Below are positions 8,763-16,323 of a stretch of 24,259 nucleotides of DNA, in pieces. The notes under the pieces are model-generated. The model was not told the origin of the DNA, made no database searches, and saw only the letters and a program-made list of their open reading frames with translations. Position 1 is the stretch's first letter, and every line of letters begins with the position of its first letter. Made by a program: the position numbers and the translations under genes. The DNA comes from an uncultured Mycoplasmatota bacterium (GTDB taxonomy: Bacteria; Bacillota_I; Bacilli_A; RF39; UBA660), in assembly GCA_900551525.1 (NCBI GenBank), contig URWD01000019.1, forward strand, positions 1 through 24,259, in the 5' to 3' direction.

Positions 8763-9191
8763 TTATTTATTTTTTTCTCTTAATTTTTTAAAAAAATCAC
8801 TTAATATATCAGCATATTTATTTTCATAACTAGCATCATTAATTTTTTGCATCTTTGTCTTATAAAATTCTTTCTTAGATGCTGGTTTATCAAGCAAATA
8901 ATAAATAGTATCTATTCTACTTTGTTTAATTATTTCTAAACACATTGAGCAAGGAACTAGTGTAACATATAAATCACAACCACTTAAATTCCAATTATTT
9001 AAAATTTTTTGAGCTTCTAATATAGCATTAATCTCAGCGTGTCCTAGAACATTTTGATCTTTTTCACGCGTATTATAACCAAATGCAAGAACCTTTCCAT
9101 CTTTAACAATTACTGCCCCAACTGGTACATCGCTATTTTCAAGTGATTTATTAGTATTTTCCATCAAAATATTAAATATTTCTGTATCCAT
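8763..9191 (-). CDS. tadA: tRNA-specific adenosine deaminase
   Basis: 142 aa. It converts A34 to inosine in the tRNA-Arg(ACG) anticodon. Zinc-deaminase motifs are present: HAE (His51, catalytic Glu53) and PCSMC (Cys81, Cys84). I start at ATG 9189-9191 (MDTEIF), which has GGAGG 5 nt upstream. A longer reading from 9224 would run through the 3' stem of the SRP RNA and its T-run and is not credible. The ribosome binding site directly abuts the SRP RNA T-run, so tadA is probably expressed by read-through from the SRP promoter. In B. subtilis the SRP RNA gene lies after tadA; here it lies before. Confidence 0.95.
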   Translation of the reverse strand: MDTEIFNILMENTNKSLENSDVPVGAVIVKDGKVLAFGYNTREKDQNVLGHAEINAILEAQKILNNWNLSGCDLYVTLVPCSMCLEIIKQSRIDTIYYLLDKPASKKEFYKTKMQKINDASYENKYADILSDFFKKLREKNK

Positions 9192-9202
9192 GTTTTCCTC
9201 CA

Positions 9203-9281
9203 AAAAAAATGTGCACACAAACATAGGCTGATGTGGCTGCTATTTTCCAATCCTGACCAGGTTACAGCATATTTGTTGCAC
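9203..9281 (-). ncRNA. ffs: Signal recognition particle RNA, small bacterial (4.5S-like) type
   Basis: A hairpin RNA of about 72 nt plus T-run. The 5' arm GTGCAACAAATATGCTG pairs with the 3' arm CAGCCTATGTTTGTGTGCAC. The apical SRP domain IV, around 9235-9256, has CAGG on one side, AGCAGCC on the other and a GGAA tetraloop closed by ATT/AAT, which is the Ffh (SRP54) binding site. It ends in ATTTTTTTT, an intrinsic terminator formed by the RNA's own stem. It lacks an Alu domain, unlike the ~270-nt scRNA of B. subtilis, and resembles the minimal mollicute form. It lies between a good promoter and tadA. Confidence 0.93.
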
Positions 9282-9287
9282 GTTTAA

Positions 9288-9316
9288 ATAGTACCAAATT
9301 ATAATCAATAAGTCAA
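9288..9316 (-). promoter_or_regulatory. Housekeeping promoter of the SRP RNA gene
   Basis: On the minus strand TTGACT (9311-9316), a 17-nt spacer and TACTAT (9288-9293). The predicted start 7 nt downstream falls on the G at 9281, exactly the first base of the SRP RNA stem. It probably also feeds tadA-dnaX and the genes beyond. Confidence 0.85.
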
Positions 9317-9423
9317 GTATAATAAAACACAAAAATCATGTTGATAACTAGAAAATTAAATCTAAAAAAATTAAAAAATTCACCAATAAATAGTAACTTT
9401 ATTAAAAACTAGTCTTTTTTAAT

Positions 9424-9448
9424 ATTATGTTAACCAAATATTTCCCGG
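9424..9448. repeat. 25-bp direct repeat, copy 1
   Basis: Begins ATTATGTTAACC and ends in TTTCCCGG; identical over 25 bp to 9582-9606. The repeat covers the left part of the Noc-type palindrome plus a flank containing GTTAAC, so the unit repeated is larger than the palindrome itself. Confidence 0.9.
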
Positions 9449-9457
9449 GAAATATTT
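9436..9457. promoter_or_regulatory. Noc-binding-type palindrome (perfect)
   Basis: The core ATTTCCCGGGAAAT at 9440-9453 equals the published Noc-binding site consensus of B. subtilis, and the perfect dyad extends to 22 bp (9436-9457). Noc is the ParB paralogue that blocks division over the nucleoid. Sequence identity is direct; binding is inferred. Confidence 0.75.
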
Positions 9458-9507
9458 TTAATAAAACACAATTTTTATTATTTTTATAAAAATTTTTAAT
9501 TTATAAC

Positions 9508-9543
9508 TGCCAGCAATCCTAGTGAGTTACTTATGTTGCGGCA
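9508..9543. repeat. Imperfect inverted repeat in a GC-richer patch
   Basis: TGCCAGCAA (9508-9516) and TTGCGGCA (9536-9543) pair over eight base pairs with one bulged A, enclosing a 19-nt loop. It lies between the two Noc-type palindromes and stands out from its AT-rich surroundings. No T-run follows on either strand, so it is not an ordinary terminator. Function unknown. Confidence 0.5.
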
Positions 9544-9581
9544 CTTTTAAAAATTTAATTTTTTATGCTTTTCAGCACAAC

Positions 9582-9606
9582 ATTATGTTAACCAAATATT
9601 TCCCGG
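9582..9606. repeat. 25-bp direct repeat, copy 2
   Basis: Identical to 9424-9448. The two copies diverge immediately after CCGG (GAAAT versus AAAAT). Confidence 0.9.
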
Positions 9607-9611
9607 AAAAT
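9598..9611. promoter_or_regulatory. Noc-binding-type palindrome (one mismatch)
   Basis: ATTTCCCGGAAAAT differs from the Noc consensus at one position. It lies in the second copy of the 25-nt direct repeat, 158 bp from the perfect site. Confidence 0.6.
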
Positions 9612-9749
9612 AATTTAAACTAAACTATATATAAAAATTATTTAAAATAATGGTTATTATAATAAGACAAATTTTTAGATAAACATTTGTTTGTTATAAC
9701 ATACATTTATTCGCATAAAATATTGTGGTCTTTATTAGAAAATTAACAA

Positions 9750-9765
9750 CGTTTCACGTGAAACA
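9750..9765. promoter_or_regulatory. parS-like site 1
   Basis: CGTTTCACGTGAAACA: 15 of 16 positions match the canonical parS TGTTTCACGTGAAACA. Confidence 0.85.
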
Positions 9766-9894
9766 TTTAAACATATTGTAAACTTAATTATCATCATACT
9801 ATCAACACAAAATAACTATATATATAAATTGTAAAAAATGATTATATCATAATTAAAACTTAATTAAGTATTTAGTAACTAATTATCAACGCAA

Positions 9895-9910
9895 TGTTTC
9901 ACGTGTAACA
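9895..9910. promoter_or_regulatory. parS-like site 2
   Basis: TGTTTCACGTGTAACA, one mismatch in the right half. A DnaA-box-like TTATCAACG (9883-9891) ends 3 nt before it. Confidence 0.85.
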
Positions 9911-9995
9911 TAAAATTGTTTATTACAAATGTCAAAAAAATGAATGTTTTATCAAAATAAAACCAATTATAAGATGCAAACAAGATACTAACAGA

Positions 9996-10011
9996 TGTTT
10001 CACATGAAACA
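9996..10011. promoter_or_regulatory. parS-like site 3
   Basis: TGTTTCACATGAAACA, one mismatch at the central CACGTG (CACATG). Confidence 0.8.
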
Positions 10012-10081
10012 TCATAAGATATAAGACTTATTTTACTATAATAATTAGCTTATTATTTAATTAATAACCGATTATCAACAA

Positions 10082-10097
10082 CGTTTCACGTGGAACA
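10082..10097. promoter_or_regulatory. parS-like site 4
   Basis: CGTTTCACGTGGAACA, two mismatches, one of which (G in GGAACA) mirrors the natural TGTTCC variant of B. subtilis parS. A DnaA-box-like TTATCAACA (10072-10080) ends 1 nt before it. Confidence 0.85.
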
Positions 10098-10160
10098 TAA
10101 ATATAATCTTAAAAATAATTATTACATTAAGATGTAAAAATTAACAAGTTATCAACACAA

Positions 10161-10176
10161 TGTTTCACGTGAAACA
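10161..10176. promoter_or_regulatory. parS-like site 5 (perfect)
   Basis: TGTTTCACGTGAAACA, a perfect 16-bp palindrome identical to the canonical parS. A DnaA-box-like TTATCAACA (10149-10157) ends 3 nt before it. Confidence 0.92.
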
Positions 10177-10235
10177 TTAAAATATCAAAGTAAATAATAA
10201 AAAATGTTATAAATAACTTTAATAAAATAATAAGA

Positions 10236-10256
10236 TAATAATAATAATAATAATAA
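10236..10256. repeat. (TAA)7 trinucleotide run
   Basis: Seven uninterrupted TAA units, then CAATAACAAT. It may be simple-sequence drift in AT-rich DNA. TAA is also a permitted DnaA-trio unit, but the nearest DnaA-box-like 9-mer is about 80 bp away. Confidence 0.9.
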
Positions 10257-10335
10257 CAATAACAATTAAAATATTAATTAAAAATTATTAATAAAACAAA
10301 TAATCTATTTAATTTATTAAAATGTTATAAACAAA

Positions 10336-10351
10336 GGTTTCACGTGAAACA
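10336..10351. promoter_or_regulatory. parS-like site 6
   Basis: GGTTTCACGTGAAACA, 15 of 16 positions match the canonical parS. Confidence 0.88.
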
Positions 10352-10466
10352 TTCAGTCATATTATAAACAAATAAATCTAAACGAAAAATAACATTATTT
10401 AAAAATAAATTGTAATAATTAAGCAAAAAAATAAACATTAAAAATGATTAAACAGTACTTTTTAAA

Positions 10467-10482
10467 TGTTTCACGTGTAACA
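10467..10482. promoter_or_regulatory. parS-like site 7
   Basis: TGTTTCACGTGTAACA, the same variant as site 2. It is the copy closest to gyrA. Confidence 0.85.
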
Positions 10483-10650
10483 TAAATATAAATAAAAAAA
10501 CTATTAATTGATTATCTTCAAATCAAAATTTATGTTGATAACTCATGCATTAGTTATTAATGATAAAAAATATTTGGCATATTTCAGCCAAAAATTATGA
10601 TTTTATTATAAATAATAACGTAATTATACATTGTATATACTTAACAATAC

Positions 10651-10674
10651 AAAATAAAAAGGCTTATTCAGCCT
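10651..10674 (-). terminator. gyrA terminator
   Basis: On the minus strand AGGCT-GAATA-AGCCT followed by TTTTTATTTT. The 5-bp stem overlaps the gyrA stop codon, so recF-gyrB-gyrA ends here. Confidence 0.7.
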
Positions 10675-13177
10675 CAGTATTTTGAATATTTTCAGCTACT
10701 TCTAGTTCGTTTTGAGCAACATTTTCACTTTGTTCTATGTTTTCTTCAGAAGTTTCTTCTTCTGGCTTATCTACTAAACTAATCGTAGATACATTTTGAT
10801 TATCTTTTAAATTAATAAGTCTTAAACCTTGCGTAACTCTACCAAGAACAGATATTTGATCAAGTGGCATTCTCATTGTCATACCAGAGTTTGTCATGAT
10901 AACAAGTTCTTTACCTTCATGAACAATCTTAACACTTACTAAATTACCGTTCTTTTCAGTAATATTCATAGCTTTAACACCTTTAGAACCTCTTCTAGTT
11001 TGACGATATTCGCTAACCTTAGTTTGTTTACCATAACCTTTTTCAGTTACAAGAAGTATAGTATCTTCTTCTTTAACAATTTCAGAGCAAATACACTTAC
11101 TTCCATCTAGTGAAATACCACGAACACCTGAAGCAGTACGTCCCATAACTCTAATTTCATCTTCATTAAACTTAACCATTCTACCGCTATCGCTACCAAG
11201 AAGTACTAAATCATTACCAGTTGTCTTCTTAACACCAATAAGTTTATCATTTTCTCTTAAAGAAATACAAATCTTACCACTATTTCTAATATTATCAAAT
11301 TCACTAATTAAAGTCTTCTTAACAACACCAGCTTCAGTTGCAAATAACAAGTATTTACTATTCTCTTCACGACTTATTTGAATAACAGCATTAACTCTTT
11401 CATCTTTTTCAACTTGAAGTAAGTTAACAATTGGAATACCCTTAGATTGACGTGAAAACTCAGGAATTTCATAACCTTTAAGTCTATAAACTTTACCTTT
11501 ATCGGTGAAGAACAAGATATAATCATGTGTTGATAAGTTAATCATGTGTTCAACAAAGTCTTCATCATTCGTAGACATTCCCTTAATTCCAACACCACCT
11601 CTATTTTGTGACTTAAATGTATCAGCAGTAGTTCTCTTAATATAACCTTTGTTAGTAAGTACTACCAATATATTTTCTTCTGGAATTAATGATTCATCTT
11701 CAATATAATCAACCGCAGTCATATCAATCTTAGTACGTCTTTCATCACCATATTTATTTTTAATTTCAGTCATTTCATCTTTAATGATGCCTAACACCTT
11801 ATTATTATCAGCTAAAATGCCACGTAAGCGTTCTATTTCAATTCTAAGTGCATTTAGTTCTTCTTCAATCTTTTCACGTTCTAGACCTGTTAAACGACGT
11901 AATTTCATTTCTAAAATATTATCAGTTTGAGCTTCAGTTAATCCAAAACGTTCCATTAACTTAGATTTAGCTTCACCATCAGCCTTAGATTCTTTAATAA
12001 TCTTAATAACTTCATCTAAATTATCAAATACAATCTTATAACCTTCTAAGATATGTACTCTCTTTTCAGCTTTATCTAATTCAAATTGAGTTCTTCTAAT
12101 AATAACTTCTTGTTGATAATCTACATATTTACTAATAATATCCTTTAAACCTAAAGTTCTAGGTACACCTTTGTCAAGCATCAAGAAAATAATACCAAAA
12201 GTTGTTTGAAAAGCCGTATGCTTATATAAATTATTTAAAACTACTTGAGGATTAGCATCTTTCTTAAGTGTTATAGTTATCTTAATACCATCTTTTAAGT
12301 CAGTATGATAATCAGTAATACCTTCAAGTACTTTATTATGTACTAAATCAGCAACTTTTTGTTTTAAATCTAATGTATTAACACCATAAGGAACTTCTTC
12401 AATAACAATATAATGTCTTCCATTTTTTTCTTCAATTGTTGCTTTACTTCTAATAGTTATTGATCCTCTACCAGTTTCATAAGCTTTCTTTATTCCAGAA
12501 TTACCTAAAATAATACCACCAGTTGGAAAATCTGGACCTTTAATATGTTGCATTAATTCTTCCGTAGTAATTTCAGGATTATCAATATAAGCAATACATC
12601 CATCAATAACTTCACCTAAATTATGTGGTGGAATATTTGTTGCCATACCAACAGCAATACCCATAGTTCCATTAACTAAAATATTTGGAAATCTTGAAGG
12701 TAAAACTTCAGGTTCTACCGTAGAATCATCATAATTTGGTACAAAATTAACAGTATTTTTGTTGATATCTCTTAAAAGTTCCATTGATATCTTAGCAAGT
12801 TTACTTTCAGTATAACGATAAGCAGCAGCTCTAGGATATTCAATATTACCAAAGTTACCATGTCCATCAACAAGTAAATAACGATAATTAAAGTCTTGTG
12901 CCATTCTTACCATAGCATCATATATTGATGAGTCACCATGTGGATGATATTTCCCCATAACATCCCCAACTATCGTAGCACTTTTACGATGTTTTTTATC
13001 TGGTGTCAAACCATTTTCCAACATGTCATAGATAATTCTTCTATGAACTGGCTTTAAACCATCTCTTAAATCCGGCAAAGCTCTCGAAATAATAACACTC
13101 ATTGAATATTCTATAAAAGATGATTCAATTTCACTTACAATATTATTTTCTTGTAATCTATCTCTACTATGATCCAT
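10664..13177 (-). CDS. gyrA: DNA gyrase subunit A
   Basis: 837 aa, the DNA cleavage and wrapping subunit of gyrase. The N-terminal numbering coincides with E. coli: catalytic Tyr122 in AAAYRYTESKL. The quinolone-resistance region VGDVMGKYHPHGDSSIYDAM has Ser83 and Asp87, the usual susceptible residues (first part HPHGDSSIYD). The C-terminal beta-pinwheel begins with a GyrA box, QNRGGVG (about 524-530), which distinguishes it from ParC; a second related QTRRGSKG occurs near residue 720. The last 35 or so residues form a Glu-rich acidic tail, as in many gyrases. The start is supported by AGGAGG, 9 nt after gyrB. It is followed by a terminator and then by the partition-like interval. Confidence 0.98.
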   Translation of the reverse strand: MDHSRDRLQENNIVSEIESSFIEYSMSVIISRALPDLRDGLKPVHRRIIYDMLENGLTPDKKHRKSATIVGDVMGKYHPHGDSSIYDAMVRMAQDFNYRYLLVDGHGNFGNIEYPRAAAYRYTESKLAKISMELLRDINKNTVNFVPNYDDSTVEPEVLPSRFPNILVNGTMGIAVGMATNIPPHNLGEVIDGCIAYIDNPEITTEELMQHIKGPDFPTGGIILGNSGIKKAYETGRGSITIRSKATIEEKNGRHYIVIEEVPYGVNTLDLKQKVADLVHNKVLEGITDYHTDLKDGIKITITLKKDANPQVVLNNLYKHTAFQTTFGIIFLMLDKGVPRTLGLKDIISKYVDYQQEVIIRRTQFELDKAEKRVHILEGYKIVFDNLDEVIKIIKESKADGEAKSKLMERFGLTEAQTDNILEMKLRRLTGLEREKIEEELNALRIEIERLRGILADNNKVLGIIKDEMTEIKNKYGDERRTKIDMTAVDYIEDESLIPEENILVVLTNKGYIKRTTADTFKSQNRGGVGIKGMSTNDEDFVEHMINLSTHDYILFFTDKGKVYRLKGYEIPEFSRQSKGIPIVNLLQVEKDERVNAVIQISREENSKYLLFATEAGVVKKTLISEFDNIRNSGKICISLRENDKLIGVKKTTGNDLVLLGSDSGRMVKFNEDEIRVMGRTASGVRGISLDGSKCICSEIVKEEDTILLVTEKGYGKQTKVSEYRQTRRGSKGVKAMNITEKNGNLVSVKIVHEGKELVIMTNSGMTMRMPLDQISVLGRVTQGLRLINLKDNQNVSTISLVDKPEEETSEENIEQSENVAQNELEVAENIQNTEAE

Positions 13178-13186
13178 ATTAACCTC

Positions 13187-15109
13187 CTAAAAATCCAAAT
13201 TCTTTGCATAAGTTGCATTTTCTTCAATAAACTTACGTCTAGGTTCAACTTCTTCACCCATTAATTTACTAAATGCAGCATCAGCACTAATAGCATCATC
13301 CACAGTTATTTTACGAAGAATTCTATGGTCAATATCCATAGTTGTTTCATTTAATTCTTCAGCATCCATTTCCCCTAAACCTTTCATTCTTGCTATATCA
13401 TATCTAATATTCTTTTCATTTAAACCTTTAATATATTCATCTCTCTCATCATCATTTAAAACATATTTAATAGTTTGTCCGTGTTTTATGCAATATAAAG
13501 GTGGTTGAGCAGCATAAACATAACCAGCTTCCACAATTGGCTTAAAGAAACGATAGAAAAGAGTAAGAAGAAGTACTCTAATGTGAGAACCATCAACATC
13601 GGCATCACTCATGATAATAACTTTATGATATCTCATTTTACTTAAATCAAACTCTTGACCAATACCAGTACCAAAAGCTGTAATAATTGTCTTAATTTCA
13701 TCATTACTTAAAGCTCTATCAAGTCTAGCTTTTTCAACATTTAAAACTTTACCTTTAAGTGGAAGTATAGCTTGAGTCATACTATTTCTTCCCTTAATCG
13801 CAGAACCACCGGCACTATCCCCTTCGACTAGGAATATTTCACAAACACTTGGGTCTTTTTCCTTACAATCAACAAGTTTTCCACCAAAATTAACTATATC
13901 TAAGTCACTTTTTCTTCTTGTTGCTTCTCTTGCTTTCTTTGCAGCAATTCTTCCACGTGAAGCACTAATACATTTTTCAACAATTATCTTAGCTTCATTA
14001 GGATTTTCCATTAAAAATCTTTCAAAGCCTTGAGAAAATACATCACTTGCAATCTTTCTAACTTCGCTATTACCAAGTTTAGTCTTAGTTTGTCCTTCAA
14101 ATTGAGGATCAGGATGTTTACAACTAATAATCATTGTTAAACCTTCACGACAATCTTCACCAATTAAAGGTGCATCATTTTCTTTTAAAATCTTGGCATT
14201 CTTCGCATAATTATTAATAACTTTAGTTAAGGCAGCTTTAACACCATCTTCATGAGTACCACCTTCATAAGTATTAATATTATTTGTAAATGAATAAATA
14301 CTTGGTGAATAAGTTTCATTATATTGACAAGCCACTTCAAGTTCTATTCCATTTTCAGAACCATCCATATATATAATATCATCATGAATAGGTGTCTTAC
14401 TCTTATTAAGCATGGCAACATATTCAATAATACCCCCATTATAAAGGAAAGTATCATGTTTTTCTACAGTATCTCTTAAATCATATAAATTAATTCTAAG
14501 ACCTTTATTTAAGAACGCAATTTCTTGTAATCTTTTATACAAAGTATCATAGTTATATACAGTTGTTTCTGTAAATATTTCTTCATCAGGTTTAAATCTA
14601 ACCGTAGTTCCAGTTCTTTCTACATCACAACTATCAATTATTTTTAAATCTTCAACAGGTTTTCCACCATTTTCAAATCTTTGATAGTATACATTTCCAT
14701 CACGATAAACTCTAACTTCTAGCCATTTTGACAAAGCATTAACAACACTAGCACCAACACCATGAAGACCACCAGAAACCTTATAACCTTCACCACCAAA
14801 TTTACCACCAGCATGCAAAACAGTAAATATAGTTTCAATTGTTGATAAACCAGTCTTAGCATTTATACCAGTTGGCATACCTCTACCATCATCTCTAACT
14901 TCAATGATATCATCTTTATCTATCATAACTTCAATATCATCACAAAATCCAGCTAAAGCTTCATCAACTGCATTATCCACAATTTCCCAAACTAAATGAT
15001 GAAGACCTCTTTCTCCTGTTGAACCTATATACATCCCAGGTCTTTTACGAACAGCTTCAAGTCCTTCCAAAACCTGTATATCATTATCAGTATAATGTGT
15101 TTCTTTCAT
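13187..15109 (-). CDS. gyrB: DNA gyrase subunit B
   Basis: 640 aa, the ATPase subunit that drives negative supercoiling with GyrA. The GHKL ATPase site shows Glu42 and Asn46 in LVWEIVDNAVDEALAG, Asp73 in VRDDGRGMP, and the glycine loop GGLHGVGASVVNALS (113-127). The Toprim domain shows EGDSAGGSA and SDADVDGSHIRVLL, the Mg-binding acidic triad. Length and the short C-terminal end fit the Gram-positive form without the E. coli insertion. The GAGGAG ribosome binding site is formed by the Glu-Glu codons at the end of recF, and only 3 nt separate the two genes, so they are coupled. remB, found between recF and gyrB in Bacillus, is missing. Confidence 0.98.
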   Translation of the reverse strand: MKETHYTDNDIQVLEGLEAVRKRPGMYIGSTGERGLHHLVWEIVDNAVDEALAGFCDDIEVMIDKDDIIEVRDDGRGMPTGINAKTGLSTIETIFTVLHAGGKFGGEGYKVSGGLHGVGASVVNALSKWLEVRVYRDGNVYYQRFENGGKPVEDLKIIDSCDVERTGTTVRFKPDEEIFTETTVYNYDTLYKRLQEIAFLNKGLRINLYDLRDTVEKHDTFLYNGGIIEYVAMLNKSKTPIHDDIIYMDGSENGIELEVACQYNETYSPSIYSFTNNINTYEGGTHEDGVKAALTKVINNYAKNAKILKENDAPLIGEDCREGLTMIISCKHPDPQFEGQTKTKLGNSEVRKIASDVFSQGFERFLMENPNEAKIIVEKCISASRGRIAAKKAREATRRKSDLDIVNFGGKLVDCKEKDPSVCEIFLVEGDSAGGSAIKGRNSMTQAILPLKGKVLNVEKARLDRALSNDEIKTIITAFGTGIGQEFDLSKMRYHKVIIMSDADVDGSHIRVLLLTLFYRFFKPIVEAGYVYAAQPPLYCIKHGQTIKYVLNDDERDEYIKGLNEKNIRYDIARMKGLGEMDAEELNETTMDIDHRILRKITVDDAISADAAFSKLMGEEVEPRRKFIEENATYAKNLDF

Positions 15110-15112
15110 TTT

Positions 15113-16201
15113 TTACTCCTCCTCAATTGCACCATCACAAACTTTAATTTTTTTTGCATCTTTAATTACTTTTTTACTAATATTCTTTAAATCCGTCGTC
15201 GTTATAAACGTCTGAACATTTCTATCAAGCATACCTAGTAAATTAGTAATCTTTTCTTTATCGAGCTCACTAAACAAATCATCTAAAATAAGTATTGGAT
15301 AATAACCTTTTATCTCATTAATAACATTAATTTCTGCAAGTTTAAAGGAAATAATAGCATTCTTTCTTTGCCCTTCACTTCCCCATTCTTTCAAATTATT
15401 GTTATCAAGAATAAACATAATATCATCATGATGAATTCCTTCTAAAGTCTTACCTACACTAAGTTCTTTTTGATAATTATCTTTAAATCTCTTAATTAAA
15501 TCATCTTCACTTTTATTTTTAAATGTTGAAACATATCTTATTTTTAAAGTTCCACTACCAAATATTTTCTCATAATTGCTTTTAATATATTTATTTATAT
15601 TATCTATAAAATCTTGTCTATATTTACAAATAACTTTCCCATATTCCACTAACTTTTTAGTTAAAATATCTAAATATTCACTTGTATAACTTCCATTAAT
15701 ATACATTCCTCTAATATAAAAGTTTCTCTGTTTTAAAATACGTTGATAATTTGTTAAAACTACTAAATATTCTTTATAAATCTGACTTATTTCAATATTA
15801 AGCATTTTTCTTCTTTCACTTGGTGCATCATCTATTAATCTTGTATCACTTGGATTAAACAAAATAACATTAATTCTTGATACATAATCACTTACTTTAT
15901 CTTGCTTTTCACCATTAATAGTAACAATTTTTCCATCATTACTTATTTCTACGCCAAATTCATTTTCATCATTTTTCTTTAAAACATTTCCCTTAATCTT
16001 AGCCTTTATTTTTCCTTTCTTAATCATAATCTTATCATTATTTATTCTAAATGATTTAGTTAGTGCTAGCATATATATAGCTTCCACAATGTTAGTTTTT
16101 CCACTGCCATTTAACCCATATATAATATTAAGGTTTCCAAAAGAGATATTTAATGTTTCATAATTTCTAAAGTTCATCAAACTTAAACTATCGATTTTCA
16201 T
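15113..16201 (-). CDS. recF: DNA replication and repair protein RecF
   Basis: 362 aa, an SMC-like ATPase that acts with RecO and RecR at single-strand gaps. It begins IDSLSLMNFRNYETLNI, with Walker A GLNGSGKTN (29-37). The ABC signature is SEGQRKNAIISFK and Walker B is PILILDDLFSELD. The length is typical. A strong ribosome binding site (AAGGGGG) precedes ATG 16199-16201. An extended -10 promoter lies about 70 nt upstream, so recF-gyrB-gyrA appears to be an operon separate from dnaA-dnaN, with the ComK-like gene between. Confidence 0.97.
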   Translation of the reverse strand: MKIDSLSLMNFRNYETLNISFGNLNIIYGLNGSGKTNIVEAIYMLALTKSFRINNDKIMIKKGKIKAKIKGNVLKKNDENEFGVEISNDGKIVTINGEKQDKVSDYVSRINVILFNPSDTRLIDDAPSERRKMLNIEISQIYKEYLVVLTNYQRILKQRNFYIRGMYINGSYTSEYLDILTKKLVEYGKVICKYRQDFIDNINKYIKSNYEKIFGSGTLKIRYVSTFKNKSEDDLIKRFKDNYQKELSVGKTLEGIHHDDIMFILDNNNLKEWGSEGQRKNAIISFKLAEINVINEIKGYYPILILDDLFSELDKEKITNLLGMLDRNVQTFITTTDLKNISKKVIKDAKKIKVCDGAIEEE

Positions 16202-16269
16202 TAATTTACCCCCTTAAGTAGCCCTATATTAAAAATTAAAGCTATTTTGGTATACCTATACACATATTA

Positions 16270-16278
16270 ATTATATCA
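16270..16278 (-). promoter_or_regulatory. Extended -10 promoter of recF-gyrB-gyrA
   Basis: On the minus strand TGATATAAT, an extended -10 (TGnTATAAT) with a perfect TATAAT. A TTTAAA 17 nt upstream is a poor -35, which extended -10 promoters tolerate. Confidence 0.65.
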
Positions 16279-16323
16279 CAATCTAGCACCATTTTAAAGA
16301 AAAAGTTACATTTTTCTTCACAT

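Larger units (their letters stand above)
9282..10650. other. Gene-free interval between gyrA and the SRP RNA: candidate partition and division-control locus
   Basis: About 1.37 kb with no credible open frame on either strand and a base composition more AT-rich than the genes. It holds seven parS-like palindromes (9750-10482), a perfect and a near-perfect Noc-binding-type palindrome (9440-9453, 9598-9611) inside a 25-nt direct repeat, several DnaA-box-like 9-mers (9339-9347 reverse, 9883-9891, 10072-10080, 10149-10157, 10533-10541 reverse), a (TAA)7 run (10236-10256) and a relatively GC-rich patch with an inverted repeat (9508-9543). In B. subtilis an rRNA operon occupies the position after gyrA; no rRNA or tRNA is visible here. 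The density and identity of the palindromes argue for a ParB/Noc loading site; the proteins themselves are not encoded in this window. Confidence 0.8.

Noticed and set aside
9192..9224. N-terminal extension of tadA (MFVCTFFLEEN)
   Set aside because: It is translated SRP RNA stem and terminator sequence; the inner ATG has a proper ribosome binding site.
9750..10482. CRISPR array
   Set aside because: The repeated units are 16-bp palindromes with unequal gaps (63-159 bp) and match parS; no cas genes.
9282..10650. Remnant rRNA or tRNA genes after gyrA, as in Bacillus
   Set aside because: No cloverleaf, T-arm or rRNA signature could be seen; the interval is nearly all A/T apart from the palindromes.
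13949..13964. parS-like TCTTCCACGTGAAGCA inside gyrB
   Set aside because: It has several mismatches to the canonical site and encodes the conserved Ser-Arg-Gly-Arg segment of GyrB, so the resemblance may be coincidental.
14973..14981. Perfect DnaA box TTATCCACA inside gyrB
   Set aside because: It encodes the invariant Ile-Val-Asp-Asn of the ATPase site; the codons explain it.
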